NCBI GenBank assembly: GCA_036365515.1
Contig: CM070873.1
Coordinates: forward strand, 263,328,075 to 263,392,074
Direction of reading: 5' to 3'
From: Torymus aiolomorphi
Lineage: Eukaryota > Arthropoda > Insecta > Hymenoptera > Torymidae
DNA: 64,000 nucleotides
Shown: positions 14,165 through 24,723 of the stretch, in pieces
How the letters are laid out: each line of letters opens with the position of its first letter
Numbering within the stretch: position 1 is the first letter of the stretch
Translations under genes and position numbers: made by a program
The notes under the pieces: model-generated
Seen by the model: only the letters and a program-made list of their open reading frames with translations
Database searches by the model: none
What the model was told of the DNA's origin: nothing

Positions 14165-15945
14165 CAAACATAGAACGTAAAAAGAGACAAAATTATATCT
14201 CTGTTCAAACACAGTAGTCTAAGATGAACGATACGCCTTTTGTTTGCAACTGAGTAACCGGTTATTCCAATTTTCCGCAACGTGTTTAGAAACAGCAAAA
14301 ATTTACGACTACAAAAAGAGCCCATATTCATAAGGAAAAGAAAAGTAAATCTATCTGCGTCCGCTTGGCGCAATAAACCGATTCCCACAAATAAAGAAGC
14401 CGACGGCGAGACAATGGGGAATATTTTGAAGCAAAACGCTTGTTGAATCCCGCTAGTGTGGGATTAGGAAGATCTGCAAGTAAGTCAGTCGGTTGCGCGG
14501 TTGCGCAACGACGGCCGCATTGCACGCGAAGAAAAAAAGTGCAGTCGCGCCGTGGCTGGTCGGTCGACCGCCTCTCTCGCGCATTTTATTATTGCTCGAG
14601 CCGCGTTTTGCGGTGCTGCTGCTGCTCCTCTCTCGCGAAAACGACATTACTGTCATTAGCGCTGCACTTTTGCCTGCTCGCTCTCGCTACTCTACTCTAC
14701 TCTCCGTCCTCTCTTCGCCAATCCGCGCCACTATACTCCGCGCATTCGCATAATTAAATACGAGATTGTACGTTTACATCCGCAATTGTCCCGAATTTAG
14801 CAATATTTAATTTTCGTTCGCCCTCTTCTCCTTCTTCGTCTTCCTCGCTTTGCTACGCGGCTTCTTTCGACACACACACACTCACCGCGGCGCAGCCGAC
14901 GAAATAGAGAACCGAAAACACACTTGCGCGCGCGCGCGCGAAAATTCCGGGCTATTACGATAATCACAATTTTCATTGTGCACTCGCGAGAAAAGCGCTC
15001 GCTCGCTCGCGCGAGGCGTCAAAAACTCTGTTCGTTAATTGAAAAGAGCACGCGCGCGCACTCGTAGTCTCATGAATATACATGCACACATAGGAGAAAA
15101 ATCATTAAACGGAATGCCGCTATGCGCGCGCCGGCACAATTAACTCCTCGGCCCGGGAGTAATAATTAATTTGCAATTAGCGAGTCTACGTGCAACTCGC
15201 GCCCGCCGCGCGCTTTGTTTCTCCGGTTTCTTTCGACAGACGGCGGCGACGAAAGCATAGCCCCCCGAATCGCTCGATGCGCCGCGCACCAACGCGTGAT
15301 AGCGTTTTAATTCCTCCAGGAAAATGGGCGGGACGTGAGGCGGGCGAACGCGCGGGAGGGCAATTTGTAACGTGCAATATCGCGAATCGTGCGAGTATAT
15401 ACGTCTATTTCGCGTTCGCTTGCTCGCGTAATTAGGAATTAGCTACGTGACATTCCGCCGCGCGGAGACGATAGATATATATGCATGCGCCCGCGAGCTG
15501 TAATATCAAGGCATGGCGTCGGCTGCTCTATCTCTTTGTCGTCGCTTTATATTTATCGATCTTTTATTTCCTATGATTACCCTGCTACACAATTGTTGCA
15601 ACGTATGATGATGCTTCATTTAAATTTAAACGTGATAAGAAAATCCACTGTATAGCACCCATTTACTGTCTTCACGGATAGAATTTTTCAGGAAAAATTC
15701 TATCCGTGTTGCTATTATTCTGCATCTTAATATCCTCTCTTAAAAAATGGTGGCCGGATAACGGACCATTAAAAGAATCAAAATAATTTCAATTTTTATA
15801 ATATGTACACAATTATTTATAATAAAGATACAGAATTATTGAATAATAATATATTTATAATGTAAAAAAAGTATAATGAATAAACGTATTTTATATTTAA
15901 AATATATACTATACATATAGGAACGATATATTATAGATTTGGAGG
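14165..15945. other. Non-coding DNA, CpG-rich then AT-rich
   Basis: 14165-15560 resembles the CpG-rich host background (GCGC runs, short CT tracts, ACAC near 14872). From about 15590 it becomes AT-rich and probably belongs to the TE island. It contains a perfect hairpin at 15673-15708. No gene recognised. Confidence 0.6.
15673..15708. repeat. Perfect 16-bp-arm hairpin
   Basis: Arms CACGGATAGAATTTTT and its exact reverse complement surround a 4-base loop, CAGG. It lies about 240 bp before the inverted-repeat-bounded LINE fragment. It may be the remnant of a fold-back element; no Pol III promoter or microRNA-like asymmetry is seen. Confidence 0.7.
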
Positions 15946-16640
15946 AAGCTACGTGCCAATGAATTGGCAGCGGTTTTTTTCATTATTACAGTGTTTAGAT
16001 ATTTTTATTAACAAAGAAAAACTAAAGAGAGTGGATACGTGTAAATATTTAGGGGTTATAATTTTGATTATAATCTAAAATAAAATGAACATATTGACTA
16101 CCTAATCAAAAAAACAAGTTACTTAAATTTCATCTTCTACAAAATTAATAAATTTATGCAAATAAATACTTCAAAGGTTATATACTATACGTTTTTTCAC
16201 AGTGTAATTAGTTATGGGATAATTGCCTGGGGTGGTGTCTACAAAAATAATCAACATTTTCTCCAAAATATTCAAAACAGATTACTTAAACTAGTTTTCA
16301 TAAACACTTTTGAGCAAAATAAACCAATGAATATTAAGCAATTATTCACATTGGACTGTTTAAAATATTATTACAACGAAATGAAAAATATATTTACAAA
16401 TTCAAATAGTAAGACAAAAAATAAATCTATCATATTACCTAAAATAGACAAAAGAGTAAGTGAAAAAAATAATTACATAACTGCAATGAAGACTTTTAAT
16501 CTACTTCCAAACGAGCTTAAAACATTAGAAAAAAAATGGATTGTGGACAATATTCCTTGAAACCGATTTGATCCTATAATTTTGTTCTAGGGATTCCAGT
16601 TTAAAATCGCTGCCAATTGATTGGCACGTAGCTTCCTCAA
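15946..16640. mobile_element. LINE fragment enclosed by ~30-bp inverted repeats
   Basis: The left border at 15946-15976 contains GAGGAAGCTACGTGCCAAT followed by GAATTGGCAGCG. The right border at about 16608-16640 is its inverted copy, with TG in place of GA at the centre. Each border holds a small palindrome, TGCCAAT-NN-ATTGGCA. A third copy of this border lies at 61376-61412. Between the borders is a decayed LINE reverse-transcriptase C-terminus on the plus strand. Either the borders are ends of an element that captured LINE sequence, or the LINE fell between two inverted insertions. Confidence 0.55.
16024..16560 (+). pseudogene. LINE C-terminal fragment (CR1/Jockey-like), broken
   Basis: A decayed copy of the family seen at 40600-43383. 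It starts with a CKYLGV motif (compare YKYLGIYFN in the other copy), then stops and a frame change, then a continuous frame at 16156-16560. That frame includes HSVISYGIIAWGGVYKNN, a LLQNIQ-like segment, FTLDCLKYYYNEM, NKSIILPK and a TFNLLPNELK motif. This is the region downstream of the reverse-transcriptase catalytic core. The palm with the catalytic aspartates and the endonuclease are absent, so it cannot be active. Confidence 0.8.
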
Positions 16641-16990
16641 ACTTAATTTACTGATTCCTTTAATTAATTTTTAATTCCAATATTTAAAATTTAATACTTT
16701 ATTTTGTACTGTGAGACTATGTTGAATGATTTATGACTTTTTATTTTTACACTTTCTATTTTTTATCATTAAAAAGCAATTATTATTATGCAATTTCATA
16801 TTTTATAAAAAAATGCATTGGCACGTAGCTTTCTCAAACTTAATTTACCGATTCCTTTAATTAATTTTTAATTCCAATATTTAAAATTTAATACTTTATT
16901 TTGTACGGTGAGACTATGTTAAATGGTTTGTGACTTTTTCTATTTTTTATCATTAAAAAGCAATTATTATTATACAATTTTATATTTTAC
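16621..16990. repeat. Tandem duplication, ~197-bp unit, two copies
   Basis: The unit beginning TTGGCACGTAGCTT at 16621 restarts at 16818 with a very similar AT-rich continuation. Differences are scattered, with a short deletion in the second copy. The unit begins inside the right border repeat of the preceding LINE-containing block, so it was probably copied with that border. Confidence 0.8.
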
Positions 16991-17124
16991 AAAAAAAAAA
17001 TTCATTGCCCACAAAAAACACAAAAAAATGATCATCACGACCAGATATTCGAGATTAAAAATTTTTTTTAAATGTTTTTTAATGCTGATATATCTTTGAT
17101 CAATTTGAAATTTTGACGAAATAT

Positions 17125-17766
17125 AGTCTCAAATGAGTTTAATAAGTGGTTAAAATTTTAAGTCAATAAATCAAATATTCTCTGAGAAAACGCGATACGA
17201 AAATTAAAAAAAAAAATTTTTAACCTCAAATATCGTTTTTCATAATGGACCGATTTATTTGGATAATGAACTCGATCTGAAGATATATAAAAGCTACATC
17301 TATGCCAAATTTCAGGACGATTGGATAATTTTTGCTTTTGTTATCGTGCGACAACGAAAACGCACTTTTTTTCTAAAATAATTTTTTGTTAAAAAACAAA
17401 TGAAGATAATCTCTTAAAATTTTAACTAAATATAGTCTTCAATGAGTTTAATAAGTAGTTAAAATTTCAAGTCAATAAATCAAGAATTTTCTGAGAAAAC
17501 GCGATTCGAAAATTAAAAAAAAAATTTTTAACCTCAAATATCTTTTTTCGTAATGGACCGATTTTTTTGGGCAATGAACTCGATCTGAAGATATATAAAA
17601 ACTACATCTGTGCCAAATTTCTGGACGATTGGATAATTTTTACTCTTGTTATCGTGCGACAACGAAAACGCAAATTTTTTCTAAAATAATTTTTTTCTAA
17701 AAAACAAATGAAGATAATCTCTTGAAATTTTAACCAAATATAGTCTTCAATGAGTGTAATAAGTGG
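17125..17766. repeat. Tandem ~310-bp repeat, two full units plus start of a third
   Basis: CAATGAGTTTAATAAGT-type starts occur at about 17131, 17443 and 17749, giving periods near 312 and 306 bp. Each unit also holds a GAAAACGCGAT segment, TAATGGACCGATTT and TCGTGCGACAACGAAAACG in the same order. No reading frame persists. The array ends at a (AATA)n tail. It may be satellite DNA or the 3' untranslated part of a retroelement. Confidence 0.8.
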
Positions 17767-17791
17767 AATAAATAAATAAATAAATAAATAA
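17767..17791 (+). repeat. (AATA)n tail-like tract
   Basis: A 25-bp AATA run directly after the tandem array. LINE copies often end in such runs, and a similar run closes the LINE at about 44218-44236. The link to a specific element is an inference. Confidence 0.6.
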
Positions 17792-18030
17792 AAGAAATTA
17801 TTTAATACTTTAAATAATTTAGTATTAATTAAGAGTAAATGTACTACAATACTACAGTATTATATCAATTATTAAATATGCATTCAAATTAAAAGAAAAA
17901 GATTTCCGCCTTATAACAAATTAATTATTCTTAGCATGTTTAATAAAAGAAAAGAACATAAAGCGCGTGTAGCGCGCATGGATTTAGCTAGTATTTTAAA
18001 ATTTCGATGCTATTTAAGTTTCATGATATG
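17792..18030. other. AT-rich spacer
   Basis: AT-rich sequence between the tandem array and the AGTAGGG element. No feature seen. Confidence 0.5.
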
Positions 18031-19106
18031 AGTAGGGGAGACTGCGGTAAAACCGGATACTTTTTGGAAATCGTTGATTAAAAATAGATAACAAAATAAT
18101 AACAATATTTAACACTGGAATTGTTTTTAGTTTACATTCAGGTAACTGAAAATCGACTTGGTTAATTATTCATTTTTTGCAATTAAAAGTAAAATTGGAA
18201 AACGGAATCCCTGGTGGAAATCCAAAACATTTTATAACTAATAACTAACCATTTATATTAGAAACTTGCTATAAAATAGGAATTTCTCTTGTCCAGTTTC
18301 TAGCTCCCGATGAAACGCTTTTTCTTCTATTATTTGTCCATTTCATAGATTGAAAAATAGAATGAGTTTTTCGAAGACAAGCACAAGCTTGTTCTTGAGT
18401 ATTTTAAAGGTATTAAAACTGATCAATTTCTTTAGTCTGGAAATGGCTAGTAGAAGGCTTGCTATTATGACAAGGAGTGAGAGAGACAGAATCAGACGGA
18501 GAAATCAAAGTTTTGCAATTATTCATAGAATGAGTACAACAAATGATTTATTAGTTAATGTTATTTATTTATATTTTGGTAAGCTATTCAATGCATTTTG
18601 ATGCTCTTTCAAAAGATAAAATTAGTAAATCAAATACGAATATTTTGTTGTTACCTCAATCTAAGAAATAGGCAAATAGTGGTCGAAAAATCGTTTCACC
18701 ATAGCTATTAGTTAGCCAGTTTTACTACCTATTTTTTAACTTCTTGGCCATTTCATATAGATGAATTTCTACCAGGAATTGCTTCTACTTATTTACTATA
18801 ATATAAATAATAAGGTTGTGTACGTCCTGAAAGAGTCTGTTGCTTATAAGCAAATCTTCCTATAGAAAGATTATACGCACTATGACTGTAACGATGAACA
18901 CGGTCTTGCGAGCTAAGAAATCTTTGATCTCTTCTAAAGCCACCACGAGGCTATTTTTGACATACCGATCGTATACAAAATGATAATAGGAACATTCTGA
19001 AAGAGATACCATAGCTATGATATAGATCGCACTAGTATAGTATAACCAAGACATTGAGAATTCCGGTTTTGCATCAGTATCCGGTTTTGCCCCAGTCTCC
19101 CCTACT
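18031..19106. mobile_element. Non-autonomous DNA transposon, AGTAGGGGAGACTG ends
   Basis: The first 31 bases and the reverse complement of the last 31 match at 29 positions. Both begin AGTAGGGGAGACTG and continue through AAAACCGGATACT. The right end carries a second nearby copy of the CCGGTTTTGC motif. The interior is AT-rich without a recognisable transposase; one 83-codon frame at 18350-18601 has no known motif. A second element with AGTAGGG ends and the same doubled-motif design lies at 22577-23438. I could not define a clear target duplication, so the superfamily is open. Confidence 0.75.
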
Positions 19107-20206
19107 GAAAATAATTCATGTTTACTATATTTATTAGATGAAAACTATGCTACCCTTGAAACCAAGATAAAGTGTTAATTAAACGATCTCTAAGAATTTC
19201 ACAATGAAAAAGGTGATTTAATAATTAGACGTATAACATCAACACCTATGTGGGAACTCTATTCTCCTATAATGAGCCCCGATCGCGGCGAGAACGTGCG
19301 AAAATCACGCACATACGCTCGCAGAAAGCTCATACGCGCGTCATCCTTTCAGCGCGTGCAGGGACAGGAGGAGGGAGGAGGCGAAAAAGCGTAGAGAGTG
19401 ACAGCCCGGTGAAAAGCTATTAGTGGCCCGCGCGCGCGCGCCGAGTCAATAAACAAAGGAGCGTTTTGGGCGATATAATATTGATTAATGGGAGGTTAAG
19501 GAAGCGTGCCTAGCGTTTAGTCAAAGTTCACTCTAAGGTTCGCGCTCGCTCGCTCGCGCTCCACCCCCGCGTCAGTCGGGCCGCGTTTCCCTCCCGCGCG
19601 CGCTCGCCCCATCCTCCTCCTCCTCCCCCTCCCACTGTGCTCACTCACACTTCGGTGTGTGCCGAGCGATTATCGAATTTCCTCCCCGTAACAATGAGGT
19701 CCTATTAACTCCCACCCTCTTTGCCTGTGCGCCCTCCCTCTGATGCAGAGAGAGAGAAGAGAGAGAGTGAGTGAGAGAGAAAGAGCAGAGGCTGAGGCGC
19801 CGCCGTCGCCTTTGTGTATTGTTAAGTCTATCCGCATTAAGCGATCCATAATGCGCAGCTACTCCGCTCGCGATAAATCGCTCCAAATTGCTTCTCGGTC
19901 AGCGACAATGAATTAATGATGTCGATCATCGCCTCCTCGCCATCGGCTACATCTCGAGCCCAAGCCCTAACTTTTTGTATTGCCGCACACATAAACACAC
20001 TCTCTTATAATGGCCTGCTTGACTGTGTACGTGCCATGGAATTGCTTCTTTCAGACTTCGATGTATGGGCATTGTGCGCGCAATTTGGACATTCGTCTTC
20101 ATCTGTGGACGACTGACTGCCTGTCAAGCGCAGAGAGTGTATTACAGATATGACCATGTCAGCCCTGCTTGTGGAGACAAAAGTAGTAAGCTTTTCAGCC
20201 AGTATA
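19107..20206. other. Host-like CpG-rich island between TEs
   Basis: From about 19260 the sequence returns to the CpG-rich, GCGC-rich style of the flanking host DNA, with GA-rich stretches near 19745-19790. No gene recognised. The 60-80 codon frames are Arg/Ser-rich or featureless. Confidence 0.55.
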
Positions 20207-20724
20207 CTGACAAGGAAACTACCCGAGGTGTCCGCTTCCGATTTTCCTAAATTTTTAATATGTTGTAGAGGACCGAAAAATAAGAGAAACGTATTTTTTT
20301 ATTGGCCTAATCCCTTATTAAAGGGGTGAAAACCGCCCTTAAATTTTACCCCTAAAAACGGTTTTTTCTTAATATCTTTAGTTCTAATTAATGTTTTGAA
20401 ATGAAACAAAATGGAAAATTCTTCTCTTTGAATGGCAAAACTAGCAAGTACAGTTTGGTTCCCGGGGGTGGCAACCCTTACTTTTTATTTCGAAAAAACC
20501 TCATTTTTTTAAACTATTTTTGTATATAATATTTGCAATAAAATTATTTGATTATTATAAAAATCATTTTGGGGTTTAAGATAAAAAATTAAAGTTGACG
20601 TGTTTCAGGGTTTTTGCAAATAAAAGCGTTATCGGGGGTAAACAACCCCTTAGGCGCAAAATACTTTCGAACCGTTAAAATAAATATTTTATGTTATGTA
20701 ATGCATAATTTATTTTTATTTGGG

Positions 20725-21095
20725 CTAATTTTTTTCTATAGACTCAATTTGCTATTAAAGGGGTGAAATGCACCCCTAAAATTCACCCCCAAAAACGGTT
20801 TTCTCTAGATATCCCGAGTTCAGATTAAAATTTGAAATGAAACAAAATGGAAAATATTTCTCTTTGAAATGCAAAATTATCAATGGTTGTTTCATCCCCT
20901 GGGGTAGCAACCCTTATATTTTATTTCGGAAAAACTTTATTTTTATTAAATTATTTTTGTATATAATATTTGCAATAAAATTAATTAATTATTGTTAAAA
21001 TTTTTTTTTAATTACAATAAAATTTAAAATTAAAGTTGATGTGTTTCAGGGTTTATGCAAATAAAAGCGTTATCGGGGTAAAGAACCTCTTTGTT
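20725..21095 (+). repeat. Direct partial copy of the inverted-repeat arm
   Basis: It follows the same order as 20290-20650: TTAAAGGGGTGAAA, a C-rich ACCCC segment, AACGGTTTTCT, GAAATGAAACAAAATGG, GGGGTAGCAACCCTTA and AAAAGCGTTATCGGGG. The arm thus exists 1.8 times in direct orientation on the left side and once, inverted, on the right. Confidence 0.75.
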
Positions 21096-21163
21096 ATATT
21101 CAGAATAATTAATCATGAATATTTTATTTATTTTAGATTAATTTGTTTATAGGCCCAATTTTC

Positions 21164-21317
21164 GGCATGGTGTGGTTTGTGCACATAAGAATTATGCACA
21201 TATTTATTGTGCACACTTTAGCATTGGAGTATACACATAGATATAGATATACACCAATGCTAAAGTGTGCACAATAAATATGTGCATAATTCTTATGTGC
21301 ACAAACCACACCATGCC
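21164..21317. mobile_element. 154-bp hairpin MITE, copy 1
   Basis: It begins GGCATGGTGTGGTTTGTGC and ends with the inverted copy. The stem of about 65 bp closes on a loop of about 25 bases of ATAG-rich sequence. The 8-bp string CAATTTTC flanks both sides (21156-21163 and 21318-21325), an exact target duplication. A nearly identical element of the same length lies at 43873-44026 with its own 8-bp duplication. 8-bp duplications are typical of hAT-type transposition, although the ends do not show the usual hAT terminal motif. It encodes nothing; the transcript would fold into a long hairpin. Confidence 0.92.
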
Positions 21318-21623
21318 CAATTTTCTATTTAGGGAATAAAAATCACTGATAGTGAATTTGACAATTTTGTTATTGTAGCGTTCTAAATATAACAATATTA
21401 GATAAATAGGGGAACAAATAATCACATGAGTATATTTTCATTTTAACTGCACAAATATTTGTATGCAGAATCGCTGTCTTTTAAAAGCTGAGCCTAGATT
21501 AAAATTATTTTTATGGTATATTTTAATCTTTTTAGAAATCACTGCTTGATAATTATAATATGCTTATAATTTTAGGATATTCATATTTGCGTATTTAGGC
21601 ATGTTATATTATATTTCATTTCT

Positions 21624-22055
21624 GGGGGGGGGTCCAGAGTTTCGACGATTCACTATAAAATTGAAGTCAACTGTAGGCGTTTTTCAGTTCGACATATGGT
21701 AAGATAATGCAGATTGTTCTTATTTTCGAAATTCTAAATTACGAAAATCACATTTTCGAATGTAACAGTTCACCTACTGTCCAAAACATCAAATTTCATC
21801 AATACGATCTCAAAGCAAATATAACCTGTTTCTGATGATTTATTTCGAAATGTCTATATTGTACCCCTATTAAAATTCTATTAATGAAATTTGATGTTTT
21901 GGACAGTAGGTGAAGTGTTACATTCGTAAATATGATTTTCGTAATTTAGAATTTCGAAATTAAGAACAATCTGCATTATCATATGTCGAACTGAAAAACG
22001 TCTATAGTTTACTTCAATTTTATAGTGAGTCGTCGAAACTCTGGACCCCCCCCCC
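21624..22055. mobile_element. 432-bp hairpin MITE with homopolymer G/C ends
   Basis: The left end is nine G followed by TCCAGAGTTTCGACGA; the right end is the inverted copy followed by ten C. The arms pair for about 200 bases around a loop near 21815-21870. ATTTCT flanks both sides (21618-21623 and 22056-22061), a 6-bp duplication. No coding capacity. An autonomous partner is not in the window. Confidence 0.85.
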
Positions 22056-22157
22056 ATTTCTGCTTCTTCATTAATACTTATTCTTAAGTAAATATTTTAC
22101 TTATTTCTATTTATATATTTATGAATAAACAGTTATTTGTAAGCTCATCTTGGAATC

Positions 22158-22316
22158 ATGGATAAAAATAGCGAATTTCGTGGAGAAAAACATCCGTGCA
22201 AAAGTAACGCGAGTGAGTCTGGAGTCCGCGACTGCATAAAAACAGATCAGTTAGTCAGTATATTTTTGTCAATTCTGCTGCGAGGTACATGTTATCGAGA
22301 GCCTGAGATTTGTTAA
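22158..22316 (+). CDS. Unrecognised 52-aa reading frame (fragment)
   Basis: An ATG-started frame, MDKNSEFRGEKHPCKSNASE to a TAA stop, with mixed, non-repetitive composition unlike the microsatellite frames nearby. It lies just after the 432-bp hairpin and before a second piece at 22383-22588. It could be an exon or remnant of a protein encoded by the surrounding 4.5-kb composite. I recognise no domain. An AT-rich chance frame is a real alternative. Confidence 0.3.
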   Translation: MDKNSEFRGEKHPCKSNASESGVRDCIKTDQLVSIFLSILLRGTCYREPEIC

Positions 22317-22382
22317 GAAAATTAGTTTATCCTACAATAAAATTTATTATTTTACAAAAATTAAATAATTGAAAAAATAAAG

Positions 22383-22588
22383 GTGAATCCTATCAACGTC
22401 ATAAATTTATTATTGGCAACATTCTCTGGGCTTCAGATACCAGAAAGCCCTGTAAATAAAGTTGAAATGGATTTAGCTGAAAAATTGTATACGATAGTAT
22501 GAATGATGTTAATGGGATTGAATCTTGCAATAGAAGAAGAAACATTAGATTGTCAAGAGCACTTTAAAAATTATGAAGTAGGGTAAGA
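22383..22588 (+). pseudogene. Unrecognised protein fragment, interrupted
   Basis: The frame begins after AAATAAAG (a possible but weak splice acceptor) and reads VNPINVINLLLATFSGLQIP, on to a TGA at 22500-22502. It then continues in the same frame through IEEETLDCQEHFKNYE until the AGTAGGG element starts at 22577. Reading from the base after the right end of that element resumes an Asn-Glu-Val-Pro segment and then a stop. This suggests a decayed gene, possibly a transposase, hit by a later insertion. The family is not recognised. Confidence 0.4.
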
Positions 22589-23438
22589 GGTTCGGTTGTG
22601 GGCACGGTTCGGTTGTGGACACCCCTGCGTTTCTGTTGACAGAAAGCAGATGAGGTTTTTCTAAGAAATGTCATTTATGTATTATGGCAACACGTTTTTT
22701 ATGCCAAATATTGAAGCGAACAAACGCGTCTGCTTTGTGCTGTGAGTAAATTAATTTTTCTGTGCTTGAAAAAAAATCACAAAAATTTATTTAAACTTTT
22801 TCAATAGTATTAGGAATCGAAGTGAATCAATGAAGGTAAGTGTAATGCATATTTATTCAGTAGGAATTTACTCCTACTTTGTGATGCAATATCGATTGCA
22901 ACTAATATGTTGACACCAAAAATTTCTTTTCACCACTTCTTAAGATGTCTGGCAAGTTCGGTTGTGGGCACCCGTTTTTTTATAATAGTTTTTTATAAAT
23001 AGTTTTATTTTTTATAAATAGTTTCTTCTAAAATGTTAAGTAGTTGTTCTAAAATGTTAAATAGTTGTTCTAAATTGCAAAATAGTTGTTCGAAAATGTT
23101 GTTCTTCAATATTGTTCTAAAAGAGTTATATTCTAAAATAAATAAACTTTCATTTTTTCTATATTCTTGGTGATTTTTCTTCATATTTTCCCATTTTCAG
23201 CAGATTTTGCAAGGGTGCCCACAACCGAACCAAAAAAAGATTTTGGCCAAAAATGACCACTTCACAAAATTAATAAAAAAATTTTTCTACTTGACGGAAT
23301 CAATTTTTTCCCTTCGTTGGTAGTTAGCTAAGGTCTCTAGCTTTCCATAGATACCCATATGTTCAAAAAATATGCACTTGGTGAAAAGTTATGAGCGAAA
23401 AACAAAGTGGTGTCCACAACCGAACCCTTTTCCCTACT
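22577..23438. mobile_element. Non-autonomous DNA transposon, AGTAGGG ends, GGTTCGGTTGTGG motifs
   Basis: The first 29 bases and the reverse complement of the last 29 agree at 25 positions, sharing AGTAGGG and GGTTCGGTTGTGG. The motif is doubled in tandem at the left end (22591-22620), recurs forward near 22956, and is inverted near 23210 and 23411. Repeated motifs near the ends are what one expects of transposase binding sites. No transposase is present. It splits a reading frame at 22577. Confidence 0.78.
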
Positions 23439-24269
23439 ATAACGAAGTTCCAGGATAAAATACGGAGAAAATAAGAATCTCGGTTCTCCGTATTTCATCG
23501 AACTCGTTTGGCTCTCGTTCCCGCGAATTCGTGCATCTCGAGCGTTTGTTTACATCGCTCGGACGATGTATTCGCGAGCTGCGTGCGGGGACAGCGCGAC
23601 TTTGGCGGTTGCAAAGTCGCGCTCGATTCATTTTCGAATCAGATTCTCTCGGGCTGTCGAACCACGCGGACGCGAATTAGAACGTCGGGAGAAAACGGTC
23701 AACGTGCATCTACGTCGGTGCAATGTAGTGCCGACTCACGCGAATCGTCCACGAAGATCAGCGCACGTGAACAATCCGAGCCACTCCTCCGGTCCGAAGC
23801 GTTTGTAGGTGAACGCTGGACATTAGGACTCGACCTGAACACTCCGAAGTCGACCGGAGGATAAGGTCTCACGCAGGAGCGGATTAGCGAGCGAGCGACG
23901 AGAGGAGTGCACACCTCTCCGGTAAGACTCTTTGTTATTTCCGGCCTCGCCTCCTTGTTTTTGTATTTTCGGCTCGCGGCAGAGAGCGGCCGGTGGTGCG
24001 TTCACAGGCCCCGCGAAAATAAATACATTGATCTGCCCGCGCCGAACGGCGGATCCCGTCTTCTTATCTGCGCGCAACGAAACCCATATTTGATGTAAAG
24101 TTTTTCAGAATAGACCTTGTTATTGTTGTTCTATGTAACTGAGGCTATTCTTCATTTCTTGACCTCATCCTAACCTTCTCTCGGATACCGCCGCCTCCGC
24201 GGGATCGTTGCTCCGAGACGACGATCATTCTGAGTGGCCGTGCCTCGTGTCTAGCTAGCGCGAGTATTA
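23439..24269. other. GC-rich block inside the composite
   Basis: This CpG-rich stretch contrasts with the AT-rich TEs around it. It opens with a hairpin at about 23459-23495 (arms ATACGGAGAA). A GTAAGA string at 23922, after TCTCCG, resembles a splice donor, so an untranslated first exon is conceivable. Overlapping frames of 60-118 codons on both strands have no recognisable domain. It may be host DNA, an LTR-like fragment or cargo. Confidence 0.35.
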
Positions 24270-24723
24270 TAAGGGGTTGTTTACTCCCGATAACGCTTTT
24301 ATTTGCAAAAACCGTGAAACACGACAACTTTAATTTTTTATCTTAAGCCCCAAATGATTTTTATAATAATCAATTCATTTTATTGCAAATAATATACAAA
24401 AATAGTTTAAAAAATAAGGTTTTTCTGAAATAAAAAGTAAGGGTTGCCGCCCCCGGGGACTAAACTATACTTGCTAGTTTCGTCATTCAAAGACAAGAAT
24501 TTTCGATTTTGTTTCATTTCAAAACATTAATAACTAAGAACATTAATTAAGAACTTAAAATATTAAGAAAAACCCGTTTTCAGGGGTAAACTTTAAGGGT
24601 GATTTTCACCCCTTTAATAAGGGACTGAGCCGATAAAAAAAATACGTGTCTCTTATTTTTCGATCCTCTACAACATATTAAAAATTCAGGAAAATCGGAG
24701 GCGGACACCTCGGGTAGCTTCCT

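Noticed and set aside
21164..21317. MicroRNA precursor
   Set aside because: An equal-length copy with an 8-bp duplication at another site shows it is a transposed MITE; the stem is too perfect and long for a typical animal precursor.
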